DNA of 11,033 nucleotides from Candidatus Limnocylindrales bacterium. GTDB lineage: Bacteria; Chloroflexota; Limnocylindria; Limnocylindrales; CSP1-4. The notes under the pieces were generated by a model, which ran no database searches, had not been told where the DNA came from, and saw only the letters and a program-made list of their open reading frames with translations. Below, one piece after another: positions 1 to 6,051 of this stretch; within the stretch, counting starts at the first letter, position 1, and each line of letters opens with the position of its first letter. The position numbers and the translations under genes were made by a program. The DNA lies in NCBI GenBank assembly GCA_030647575.1, contig JAUSJS010000124.1:1-11033 (forward strand). The letters run 5' to 3'.

Positions 1-170
1 TCGTCCTTCTTGGCGTTCTCGTAGTAGTAGCGGCCCTGGACCAGGCTGCTGGCGCAGTTCCCGACCCCGACGATGGCGACCCGGATCTTGCCGTCCTTGC
101 GGCGGCCGGCGCCGGCCCACGTGTTGCCCGGCGTCGCGCCGCCCTTGCCATTGCTGCCGTTCTTGCTCAC
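1..170 (-). CDS. ino1: myo-inositol-1-phosphate synthase, N-terminal part (cut by window edge)
   Basis: Only the first 56 codons are inside the window; the gene runs off the left edge. Translation from GTG at 170 gives a polar, Gly/Asn/Lys-rich leader of about 28 residues, then IRVAIVGVGNCASSLVQG and a YYYENAKK stretch. This is the NAD-binding Rossmann start (GxGNCASSLVQG) typical of bacterial and archaeal inositol-1-phosphate synthases. The family isomerises glucose-6-phosphate to inositol-1(3)-phosphate using NAD in the cytosol. The start is supported by GGGAG seven bases upstream and by a 4-base GTGA overlap with the stop of the preceding phosphatidyltransferase gene, which implies coupled translation. 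That neighbour would use the product as its lipid head-group acceptor. The identification rests on the N-terminal signature and context, since the catalytic domain is not visible. Confidence 0.9.
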   Translation of the reverse strand, partial: MSKNGSNGKGGATPGNTWAGAGRRKDGKIRVAIVGVGNCASSLVQGRYYYENAKKD

Positions 171-883
171 GTTCGCTCTCCCTGCTCCTGGTGGGTCTGG
201 TTTGCCTGGTGTCGTGCCTGGCTGCGGACGTGGAGGATCCGCTGGATGACGGTGATCGTGGCGCCAATCGCGATGATCGCGAGGGCGATCTCCAGCGCGA
301 CGATGCCGGGCGGGAGCGCGGCGCTGCCGGCCGGCGCGAGCGAAACCTCGGAGACCTCGACGGCAGTTCCGAGCAGCCCGGCGATGATCAGGCCGAGGCT
401 CAGGATGACCAGTCGAACCTCGCGCGGCATGATGCCGACGGCGGCCATGCCGCTGCCGGACGAGAAACCGAGCCCCTCCGACTTCGCCCGCGTGTAGCTG
501 ACCATGAACGCCGCGCCCATGGCCGCCGCGGCGACGACCGGGACATCGGCCCAGCCGGTCGCCTGGAGACCCGCGATGAGGCCGATGTAGACGATCGCTT
601 CCCCGGCGCGGTCGAAGACCGAATCCATGAATGCGCCCAGGTTGCTGACCTTGCCCGTCGCCCGGGCCAGCGTGCCGTCGAACATGTCGAAGACACCGCC
701 GAGGAAGATGACCAGGCCTCCCAGCAGCCAGAGCTGCCGCGCGACCAGGACGGCGCCGACGACCGTGATCGCGAATCCGATGAGCGTCAACGCGTCCGGA
801 GTGAGCCCCAGACGGCCCAAGCCGAGGGCGACCGGCTCGAAGGCCTTCCTGATCCGGGTTCGGGAGTCGTTCGACATCGTCAT
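167..883 (-). CDS. CDP-alcohol phosphatidyltransferase, probable phosphatidylinositol-phosphate synthase
   Basis: A 238-residue integral membrane enzyme. The full family signature is present at residues 66-91: D66xxD69G70xxA73R74, eight residues, G83xxxD87xxxD91. These acidic residues bind the divalent metal and CDP-diacylglycerol. About six hydrophobic helices are visible, roughly residues 32-48, 52-66, 95-107, 113-130, 155-173 and 194-215, as usual for the fold. SYTRAKSE (129-136) and MPREVR (152-157) resemble the RAKxE and ER motifs of archaeal and mycobacterial phosphatidylinositol-phosphate synthases. The next gene, overlapping by four bases, makes inositol phosphate, so the likely reaction is CDP-diacylglycerol plus inositol-1-phosphate giving phosphatidylinositol phosphate and CMP. 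Other head groups such as glycerol-phosphate are possible from sequence alone. The start is ATG at 883 or the second ATG at 877; neither has a clear SD. It begins three bases after the ArsR stop codon. The last 20 residues are polar and probably cytosolic. Confidence 0.88.
   Translation of the reverse strand: MTMSNDSRTRIRKAFEPVALGLGRLGLTPDALTLIGFAITVVGAVLVARQLWLLGGLVIFLGGVFDMFDGTLARATGKVSNLGAFMDSVFDRAGEAIVYIGLIAGLQATGWADVPVVAAAAMGAAFMVSYTRAKSEGLGFSSGSGMAAVGIMPREVRLVILSLGLIIAGLLGTAVEVSEVSLAPAGSAALPPGIVALEIALAIIAIGATITVIQRILHVRSQARHQANQTHQEQGERT
178..182 (-). promoter_or_regulatory. Ribosome binding site of ino1
   Basis: GGGAG on the minus strand ends seven bases before the GTG at 170. It lies inside the 3' end of the phosphatidyltransferase gene and supports choosing this GTG as the start. 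Confidence 0.6.
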
Positions 884-886
884 CGG

Positions 887-1279
887 CTAGCTGGCGAAGC
901 CCAGGACGGCTCGCTCTCGGGCCGCGAACTCGGCGAACGCCTCGCCACGCAGGCGGCAGACCGTCTCCCGGCCGTTGCGTCGGGTCTCCACGACACCGGC
1001 GGCCCGCAGGCGGCCGATGTGCCATGAGACGAGCGGCTGGGAGAGCCCCACGTGGGCGGTCAGCTCGGCGACGGTGGCATCGCCGACGACCAGGCGCCGT
1101 ACGATCCGGAGGCGGTTCACATCCGCCATGGCCTTGTGGAAGACGCGCAGCTGGCGCAGATCCTCGGGCTGGGCGATGGCCGCGGCGATGGTGCTGCGGA
1201 CCCGGGCGCGTGAGGGAGACAGGGCGGTTACGCTCCTTGTCGGGTGGTCGACGGTCGCATCAACCTCGATTTCTATCAA
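887..1279 (-). CDS. ArsR-family winged-helix transcriptional regulator
   Basis: A 130-residue product with one ArsR winged helix-turn-helix at about residues 45-112. The recognition helix reads SQPLVSWHIGRLRAAG (80-95), followed by a wing, VVETRRNGRETVCRL. The family usually represses its own operon by binding DNA as a dimer and is released by a ligand. The only cysteine is C108, in the wing, and the ELCVCDL-type metal site is absent, so metal sensing of the classical ArsR/SmtB kind is unlikely. It is the first gene of an operon with the inositol-phospholipid enzymes, three bases ahead of the phosphatidyltransferase, and is a candidate regulator of that pathway (inference). The start is uncertain. 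TTG at 1279 lies nine bases after a clear -10 box. CTG at 1222 follows a perfect AAGGAG (1233-1238) by ten bases and would give 111 residues, closer to the family norm. Confidence 0.88.
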   Translation of the reverse strand: MIEIEVDATVDHPTRSVTALSPSRARVRSTIAAAIAQPEDLRQLRVFHKAMADVNRLRIVRRLVVGDATVAELTAHVGLSQPLVSWHIGRLRAAGVVETRRNGRETVCRLRGEAFAEFAARERAVLGFAS

Positions 1280-1288
1280 GCGGCGTTG

Positions 1289-1317
1289 ATGCTAGGCGCG
1301 CAGCACAGGTATGTCAA
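1289..1317 (-). promoter_or_regulatory. Sigma-70-type promoter of the ArsR/inositol-lipid operon
   Basis: On the minus strand, TTGACA (1317-1312) is followed after exactly 17 bases by TAGCAT (1294-1289). This is a consensus -35 with optimal spacing and a good -10. It is the best promoter match seen in the window and reads directly into the ArsR gene. The start site expected some 7 bases further on would fall almost at the TTG at 1279, so the message may be leaderless or have a very short leader. Confidence 0.72.
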
Positions 1318-1319
1318 GA

Positions 1320-1358
1320 CCATCCCGAATGACATGTCGTCGGCCATCCCGAATGACA
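1320..1358 (-). repeat. Two direct copies of a 15-bp repeat just upstream of the -35 box
   Basis: TGTCATTCGGGATGG (minus strand) occurs identically at 1334-1320 and 1358-1344, with a 24-bp period. The nearer copy ends two bases from the -35 hexamer. The 9-base spacer together with the first base of the next copy contains GACATGTC (1331-1338), a perfect palindrome. The position would suit an activator or repressor binding array. It could also be the remnant of an insertion-sequence end, but no transposase is nearby. Confidence 0.6.
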
Positions 1359-1668
1359 CCACCAGCCTGTTGGGGAGGGTGCACCTTGAGCCGGGTGGCT
1401 CACGGCATGGCGCCAGCCATGGGTTGCGAACGCGAACAGGCGGATCATCCACCACCGGACTCATAAGGCCGATCCGACGCTCGTTGGAGCGCTCGGCAGC
1501 AACGCGCCGGCGCTTAATGAGCACGGAATTGTGGGCGAAGACCGCTCGCGGGGGGTCGGCACGCCATCGCGAGGGCCGACACCGGCCATTGCAGTCCGCC
1601 CATGTCTGTTCCGCCAAACAGCGCCCGGCCACTGACCGCCGGCAACGGCCGCCGGCGCCCGTCCCACC
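1359..1668. other. Intergenic region without a recognisable gene
   Basis: This lies between the divergent ArsR and MFS genes. Open frames exist here but read as low-complexity Arg/Pro/Ser-rich shadow sequence with no domain I recognise. The visible contents are two tandem 6-bp hairpins at 1387-1421 and a 5-bp hairpin, CGCTC-gttg-GAGCG, at 1478-1491. The sequence is noticeably less GC-biased between about 1300 and 1530 than the flanking genes. No tRNA, attachment site or transposase was found. Confidence 0.5.
1387..1421. repeat. Pair of tandem small hairpins
   Basis: TGAGCC-gggt-GGCTCA (1387-1402) and CATGGC-gcca-GCCATG (1406-1421) are perfect 6-bp stems with 4-base loops, three bases apart. 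The stems differ in sequence, so this is not a simple duplication. They could be part of a small structured RNA, a terminator-like element or protein-binding sites. No T-run follows on either strand. Confidence 0.4.
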
Positions 1669-1674
1669 TACACT
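1669..1674 (+). promoter_or_regulatory. Putative -10 box of the MFS exporter gene
   Basis: TACACT ends six bases before the ATG at 1681. No SD lies between them and no good -35 is visible. The distance fits transcription starting at or near the A of ATG, giving a leaderless message. Confidence 0.45.
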
Positions 1675-1680
1675 CCCGGG

Positions 1681-3399
1681 ATGGACCGACGCTCGGCGCT
1701 CGTGCTCCTCATGGTCTTCGGTACCGGGGTCTTCCTGGCCGGCCTCGAGCTGATGGTCACGGCGGTCGCGCTGCCATCCATCCTGGCCGACCTTGCAGAT
1801 CCGACCGGCGCGTCGGCCTGGGTCGAGCTGCGAAAGGCCAGCTGGATCATCAACGGCTACCTGCTCGTCTACATCGTGACGATGCCCCTGGCCGGTCGGC
1901 TGGCCGATCTGTGGGGCGCCCGACGGCTATTCCTCGGCGCGCTCGGCATATTCGTCGTGGGGTCGGCGCTGGCCGGCGCCGCCCAGGACCTCGACCAGCT
2001 GATCGCCGCTCGCTTCATCCAGGCGGCGGGCGGGGGCGTCCTCGTACCGGTCGGGACGGCCGCCGCCTCGCACCTGTTCGGCGGAGCGGCCCGCCCGCGG
2101 GCGCTCGGCGTGATCGGTGCCCTGACCTTCCTCGGCATGGCGACCGGACCCGTGGTCGGAGCCGCCATCCTGAGCGCGGTCCATGCCGATGATGCCCTCG
2201 GCCTGACCGCTACCGGAGCAGGCAACCCGCTGGCGGCGGCACTCGTGCCGGCCTGGCGCTGGGTCTTCTACCTGAACATCCCGGTCGGCATCGCCGCACT
2301 GGCCCTCGCCTGGGCTGCGTCACCGGGCTGGGAGACCCCGCGGCGCGCGGGGCGCGTGGATGCCCTCGGGGCGCTCTGGTTCGGGCTCGCACTGGTGGCA
2401 GGGCTCGTCGGCCTGACCCTGCTGGGGACGCGGGAGATTGCCGGGACGGGCGCGGACCCGGCCGCGGTGACCGTCGCGCTCCTGGCCGTGGCCGCGGTCG
2501 CCAGCGTCGTGACCGTCGTGCGCGGCCTGCGCGTCGACGACCCGTTCCTCGATCCGCACCTGTTCCGGAGCGTGACCTTCAGCTCGGCCGCGCTCGTCTC
2601 GCTCCTGACCGGCTACGGCTTCGCGACGGCCATCATCGGCGGCGCCGTGTTCGTCGATCGGGTGATCTACGGTGGGCCCGACGAGCAGCGCCTGGCTCTC
2701 GGTGCGCTGGCCGGGGCGACCGCCCTGGGCGCGCTCGCATCGGGCTTCGTCGTAAGGGTGCTGTCGTTGCGACTGGTGACGCTCGCGGGCCTCGGGACGA
2801 GCATCGTCGGGCTCCTGGCCATGGCGTCGTGGGATTCGACCGTGTCGATCGGGACCGTGGCCATCGCGCTCGGCGTCTTCGGCTTCGGGTTCGGGCTAAC
2901 GGTGACGCCGCGATCGACGGCCGCGGTCGAAGCCGCCGGTCGGCGCGCGTTCGGGGTCGCCTCGGCGGTCGTCACGGTTGCCCGGATGATCGGGATGGCC
3001 GTCGGCCTGGCCATCCTGACCGCGTATGGCTCGACGACCATCGATCGCCTCGCCGATGAGGTCTACGCGACGCCGGGCGCCTACCTCCAGCTCATCCCCG
3101 AAGCGCTGCGCGACCGACCGCTGCGCGACCCGTTCGTGGTGCAGGCCCTCGAGGGGTGGGCGTCGCGCGAGGCCGCCGGGATCATGGTCGGCCTGTTCGG
3201 CGTCGCCGCCGTGGTGACCGCACTGGCCGTCGTGCCGTCCCTCGCCCTCGGTGGCCCATCCGGTTCCCGGGCGCGTATGCTGAGCCGCGGCCCGGCCCCG
3301 ACCGACGCGATCCACGCGATCGGAGCGACCGGTTCCAGCGCTGCCGGAGGACGCGACGCCGATGGCCTCGAGCCACCCGAACCCGGCCTCGCCCTCTGA
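1681..3399 (+). CDS. MFS drug/solute exporter of the DHA2 (EmrB/QacA-like, 14-helix) type
   Basis: A 572-residue polytopic membrane protein, within the usual DHA2 range, with about 14 hydrophobic segments. Helix 1 carries E23 in LELMVTAVALPSI, the place where DHA2 antiporters have an acidic proton-coupling residue. The loop after helix 2 has MFS motif A, GRLADLWGARR (72-82). R111 with Q114 matches motif B. GALTFLGMATGPVVGAAI (146-163) is antiporter motif C. WRWVFYLNIPVG after helix 6 is a strong DHA2 hallmark. The family exports drugs, dyes or metabolites by proton antiport across the cytoplasmic membrane; the substrate cannot be deduced. The last 45 or so residues are a polar Gly/Ala/Pro-rich cytosolic tail. 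Its end overlaps the corA start by 38 bases, so the two are probably co-transcribed. No regulator of TetR or MarR type is adjacent; the divergent ArsR gene is some 400 bases away. Confidence 0.92.
   Translation: MDRRSALVLLMVFGTGVFLAGLELMVTAVALPSILADLADPTGASAWVELRKASWIINGYLLVYIVTMPLAGRLADLWGARRLFLGALGIFVVGSALAGAAQDLDQLIAARFIQAAGGGVLVPVGTAAASHLFGGAARPRALGVIGALTFLGMATGPVVGAAILSAVHADDALGLTATGAGNPLAAALVPAWRWVFYLNIPVGIAALALAWAASPGWETPRRAGRVDALGALWFGLALVAGLVGLTLLGTREIAGTGADPAAVTVALLAVAAVASVVTVVRGLRVDDPFLDPHLFRSVTFSSAALVSLLTGYGFATAIIGGAVFVDRVIYGGPDEQRLALGALAGATALGALASGFVVRVLSLRLVTLAGLGTSIVGLLAMASWDSTVSIGTVAIALGVFGFGFGLTVTPRSTAAVEAAGRRAFGVASAVVTVARMIGMAVGLAILTAYGSTTIDRLADEVYATPGAYLQLIPEALRDRPLRDPFVVQALEGWASREAAGIMVGLFGVAAVVTALAVVPSLALGGPSGSRARMLSRGPAPTDAIHAIGATGSSAAGGRDADGLEPPEPGLAL
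3346..3350 (+). promoter_or_regulatory. Ribosome binding site of corA
   Basis: GGAGG ends eleven bases before the ATG at 3362, inside the 3' end of the MFS gene. It supports this start over later in-frame candidates. Confidence 0.5.
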
Positions 3400-4438
3400 G
3401 GCGCCGGCCTCCCGGCCGGGTCAGCCGCCGATCCGCCGTCGAGACTGGGCGAGCGGTCGGACGACGCCGAGCGCGATCCGGGTCGTGGCGGTCCGGGACG
3501 GCGAAGTCGTCGAATCGATCGGGGACGCGGCCCTGGCGGACCTGCCCGACCTGCTGCACGAGCCGGCGGCGGCGGTGTGGGTCGACCTGACCTCGCCGAC
3601 CTCGGACCTGGCGCTCCAGGTCGGCGCCGCGCTCGATCTCCACCCGCTGATCGTGGAGGACGTCCTGGAGGGAAACCAGCGTGCCAAGATCGAGACAACC
3701 GAGGGCGTCATCCAGATCGTCCTGTTCAACCTGACCTATGCCGACAGGGTGATCGCCTCGGAGCTCGACTTCGTGCTGGGGCAGGGGTTCCTGCTCACGG
3801 TCCATGACGCCGCCTGGGATCCGCGTGCCACCAATCACCTGCGCTCGGGGGTCGGCCCGGTGCTCCGACACGGGCCCGATCACCTGCTCTGGGCGCTCGC
3901 CGACGACATCGTCGATGGCTACTTCCCGTTTGCCGATCGCCTCGGCGACGCGATCGACGACGTGCAGGACGAGGTCGTGCGCACGGCCAGTCGCGAGACC
4001 GTGGAGCGGGTCTTCCAGCTGAAACGCGAGCTGATCGAGGTCCGCCGGGCCGTCAGCCCCGTCCGCGAGGTGTTCAACCAGCTCACCAACCGAGACATCG
4101 CGATCATCGACGCCGACGAGCTGGTCTACTTCCGCGACATCTACGACCACATCATTCGGCTCACCGACGAGCTCGACAACTACCGGGAGCTCGCCTCGAC
4201 GACGCTCGACGTCTACCTCACGCAGGTCAACAACAACCTGTCGGTGATCATGAAGCGGCTGACCGGCGTGACGGTCATCGTGGCAGGCGTCGGCGCGATC
4301 GCCGGGATCTTCGGGATGAGCGAGGCCGGGGCGGCGCTCGGGGGCGCCGAGGCTGGTGGATTCTGGGCGGTCACCGCGGTCACGATCGCGCTCGCGGCGG
4401 CGGCGGCGGTCGCCCTGCGCCGGATCGACTGGATCTAG
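3362..4438 (+). CDS. corA: CorA-family divalent cation channel with GMS instead of GMN
   Basis: 358 residues, close to the usual CorA length. The soluble N-terminal domain has the family's HPLIVEDVLEGNQRAKIE (94-111), followed by a long helical section (about 190-300) containing YLTQVNNNLSVIMKRLT (285-301), which leads into pore helix 1. Helix 1 spans about 302-317 and helix 2 about 333-351, ending in a short basic tail (RRIDWI). CorA forms a pentameric cytoplasmic-membrane channel for Mg2+, Co2+ or Ni2+; the GMN signature at the end of helix 1 forms the ion-selecting mouth. Here that site is G318-M319-S320 (gggatgagc). The following loop, EAGAALGGAEAGG, is Gly/Ala-rich without the usual aromatic residue and MPE. 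Transport selectivity may therefore differ. The gene overlaps the MFS gene by 38 bases at its start, and its end overlaps the convergent otsB by 59 bases. The first 35 residues are a Pro/Ser/Arg-rich extension. Confidence 0.9.
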   Translation: MASSHPNPASPSEAPASRPGQPPIRRRDWASGRTTPSAIRVVAVRDGEVVESIGDAALADLPDLLHEPAAAVWVDLTSPTSDLALQVGAALDLHPLIVEDVLEGNQRAKIETTEGVIQIVLFNLTYADRVIASELDFVLGQGFLLTVHDAAWDPRATNHLRSGVGPVLRHGPDHLLWALADDIVDGYFPFADRLGDAIDDVQDEVVRTASRETVERVFQLKRELIEVRRAVSPVREVFNQLTNRDIAIIDADELVYFRDIYDHIIRLTDELDNYRELASTTLDVYLTQVNNNLSVIMKRLTGVTVIVAGVGAIAGIFGMSEAGAALGGAEAGGFWAVTAVTIALAAAAAVALRRIDWI

Positions 4439-5327
4439 TCCGCCGGGGCGCAACGCCCCGATCCTCGCGACGGAGCGCCCGCGCGACGGAGGCGAGCCAC
4501 CGTGCGGCCTCGAACGGCGTGCCGAGCACCGCATCGGCGACGGCCCGGACCTCGTCGGGCATGCCGTGCGGCCCGGTGACGGCGATCGCCAACCCATCGA
4601 TCTCGTCGGCCTCGCGCGCCGCGCGCAGGACGGCGAAGGCATCGGCATCGCTGCTGTCGTCACCGAAGGCGATCACCGTGGAGGGCCGAAGATCAACCAG
4701 CAGGCGCTCGAACGCCTCGCGCTTGCCTCCGGCGGCACGCGGCCGGAGGTCGACGACGAGTCGGCCGCGGTAGTGGGCCAGGTCGTGCCCGGGGAGCTCG
4801 CGGTCGACCGTGTCGATTGCCGCCTCCACCGCGGCGCGCGCCGCCGCTCGATCGTCGGCCTGCCTGACGTGGAACGCGACCGACGGGCCCTTTCGCTCGA
4901 CGAAGAGCCAGTCGGGTCGACCCAGGAGCTCGGGGACGCGGCTGGCGAAACGCTCGGCCGGTTCGACCGAGGCCTCGTGCCCGGGCTGGATCGCCGTGGT
5001 CAGGCGCTCCGCCCTGCCGCCGCGGGGATAGCTGCCGACCTGCAGGCCGTGGTCGCCGAGGTAGCGGATCCCGCCAACCCGAACCCGCGCGGCGACGTCG
5101 GCCACGGTTCGTCCGGTCAGGACCGCGACGGCAAGGCGGTCGGGGCGTTCGGTGGCGACACCGGCCAGCTGGCGCAGGGCGACGCGGGCCAGCGGTACGA
5201 TCGCGGCCGCCGCTGGATCGCGTGAACCCTCGGCCAGAGTCCCGTCGAAGTCTGAGATGACCAGCAGGCGACCCGGTCGTGCGACGAGGCGAGCGAGCCT
5301 CCCGGCCTCAGCTGGCACGCTCGTCAA
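4380..5327 (-). CDS. otsB: Trehalose-6-phosphate phosphatase (HAD superfamily)
   Basis: 315 residues, slightly longer than the usual 240-280. HAD motif I is ISDFDGTLAEG, with nucleophile D26 and acid/base D28. Motif II is LTGR (70-73). The lysine of motif III is probably K202 in DLRPRAAGGKREAF. Motif IV is FGDDSSDADAF (221-231), with metal-binding D223, D224 and D228. The family markers YLGDHGLQ (89-96), KGPSVAFHVR (146-155) and the RGRLVVDLRP stretch identify trehalose-phosphate phosphatase, which releases trehalose from trehalose-6-phosphate in the cytosol. No trehalose-phosphate synthase (OtsA) gene is in the window. The start is TTG, sharing TTGA with the stop of the upstream thioredoxin gene, so translation is probably coupled; a GTG three codons later is the alternative. 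The last 30 or so residues are Arg/Pro/Ser-rich, beyond the enzyme domain, and overlap the end of corA. Confidence 0.87.
   Translation of the reverse strand: MTSVPAEAGRLARLVARPGRLLVISDFDGTLAEGSRDPAAAAIVPLARVALRQLAGVATERPDRLAVAVLTGRTVADVAARVRVGGIRYLGDHGLQVGSYPRGGRAERLTTAIQPGHEASVEPAERFASRVPELLGRPDWLFVERKGPSVAFHVRQADDRAAARAAVEAAIDTVDRELPGHDLAHYRGRLVVDLRPRAAGGKREAFERLLVDLRPSTVIAFGDDSSDADAFAVLRAAREADEIDGLAIAVTGPHGMPDEVRAVADAVLGTPFEAARWLASVARALRREDRGVAPRRTRSSRSGAGRPPPPPRARS
4444..4460 (+). terminator. Terminator-like hairpin after corA
   Basis: CGGGGCG-caa-CGCCCCG is a perfect 7-bp GC stem with a 3-base loop starting five bases after the corA stop codon. No T-run follows, as is common in high-GC genomes. 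On the other strand it lies inside the 3' part of otsB. Confidence 0.5.
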
Positions 5328-5983
5328 GGCTTGACGTCGACTCCGGGCAGGATGGTCCGCAGGCCCCTCGCCATGACGTCGGGACCGATTCCTCCGAGGG
5401 AGCCGTCGCGCACGATCCCGTCCGCATCGATCCAGAAGTGGACCGGCAGCGCGATCGCGTCCCAGGTCTCGGCGGCGCGCCCATCGCTATCCAGTCCCAG
5501 CGGGAAGGTTGCCCCGAGGCTCTGGGCGAAGCTCGCGACCACGCCTTCCTCCTCCTTCACGTCGATCGCCACGACGACCAGGCCATCGTCTGCATAGCGG
5601 GTGGCGAAGCCGTTCATCAACGGGAACTCGTCCTGGCATGGCGGGCACCAGGTCGCCATGAAATTGACCCACACGGGCTTGCCACGCAGCGCCGCGAGGT
5701 CGATCGATCCGCCGCCGACCTGCGGGACGACGAGCGGCGGTGCCGGCTCGCCGACGTGGAACGGCGATGAGCCGCCGGCTGATGGCTCGGGTGATGGGCT
5801 GGCGGCAGCCGACGGGGAGGCCGTGACGGCCGGGCTGGGCGAGCTCACATCGATCGACGGCAGCGGAACGGAGGGCGTTGGGGTGGCCGGCTCGGGGGCG
5901 AGCGCCACAACCCCGGCGAGCAGCGCCGCCGCGGTCGCGACGCCGACGAGCAGGCCGGCGACGATCGACGAGCGGGGCCCCAT
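5324..5983 (-). CDS. Membrane-anchored TlpA/ResA-like thioredoxin-fold protein
   Basis: 219 residues from the ATG at 5983. Residues 7-28 form one hydrophobic N-terminal helix after two charged residues, an uncleaved anchor or signal. Residues 30-74 are a low-complexity Pro/Ser/Thr/Ala linker, so the catalytic domain sits outside the cytoplasm. The AhpC/TSA-thioredoxin domain spans about 76-215: VGEPAPPLVV, then WVNFMATWCPPCQDEFP with redox-active C113 and C116, and ALPVHFWIDADG with the cis-proline P180. Relatives reduce apocytochrome c or other exported disulfides, or act as peroxiredoxin-like proteins; no cytochrome-maturation gene is nearby, so the partner is unknown. An upstream in-frame extension exists but is Arg/Gly-rich, and a -10 box lies within it, so ATG 5983 is preferred. 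It is followed by otsB through a TTGA overlap, and diverges from the sortase-like gene 68 bases away. Confidence 0.88.
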   Translation of the reverse strand: MGPRSSIVAGLLVGVATAAALLAGVVALAPEPATPTPSVPLPSIDVSSPSPAVTASPSAAASPSPEPSAGGSSPFHVGEPAPPLVVPQVGGGSIDLAALRGKPVWVNFMATWCPPCQDEFPLMNGFATRYADDGLVVVAIDVKEEEGVVASFAQSLGATFPLGLDSDGRAAETWDAIALPVHFWIDADGIVRDGSLGGIGPDVMARGLRTILPGVDVKP

Positions 5984-5990
5984 GCGGGCG

Positions 5991-5999
5991 AGGGTACCA
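5991..5999 (-). promoter_or_regulatory. Putative extended -10 promoter of the thioredoxin-like gene
   Basis: On the minus strand TGGTACCCT fits TGn-TAnnnT and ends seven bases before the ATG at 5983, with no SD in between. This suggests a leaderless message starting at the ATG. It lies back to back with the sortase-like gene's promoter. Confidence 0.45.
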
Positions 6000-6033
6000 G
6001 TACGAGCGGCAGGGGGCGGCTCCGTCGGGCCGC

Positions 6034-6042
6034 TGCTACGAT
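6034..6042 (+). promoter_or_regulatory. Putative extended -10 promoter of the sortase-like gene
   Basis: TGCTACGAT fits an extended -10 (TGn-TAnnnT). It ends nine bases before the ATG at 6052, leaving no room for a normal SD-containing leader. No -35 match is visible. Confidence 0.45.
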
Positions 6043-6051
6043 GCCGCTCCC

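Noticed and set aside
191..1027. Long open frame on the plus strand across the phosphatidyltransferase and ArsR genes.
   Set aside because: Its product is Arg/Asp/Glu-rich low-complexity sequence typical of the opposite strand of a high-GC gene, while the minus frames show clear family motifs.
1320..1358. Tandem repeat considered as a CRISPR or phage attachment site.
   Set aside because: There are only two copies with a 9-bp spacer, and no cas or integrase gene in the window.
1462..1477. GGACTCATAAGGCCG looks like a methionine tRNA anticodon stem-loop (CTCATAA loop).
   Set aside because: No T-arm with a GTTCGA-like loop, no matching acceptor arms and no D-arm are found at the right distances. 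The match is too short to call even a tRNA fragment.
1276..1632. Minus-strand frame with a repeated FGM...FGM motif, considered as a small peptide gene.
   Set aside because: The repeated motif is simply the translation of the 15-bp DNA repeat. There is no SD at its start and no recognisable domain.
3182..4663. 493-residue minus-strand open frame opposite corA and the MFS gene.
   Set aside because: It is antisense to corA, has Asp/Arg-rich composition without domains, and conflicts with the recognised otsB frame in the same region.
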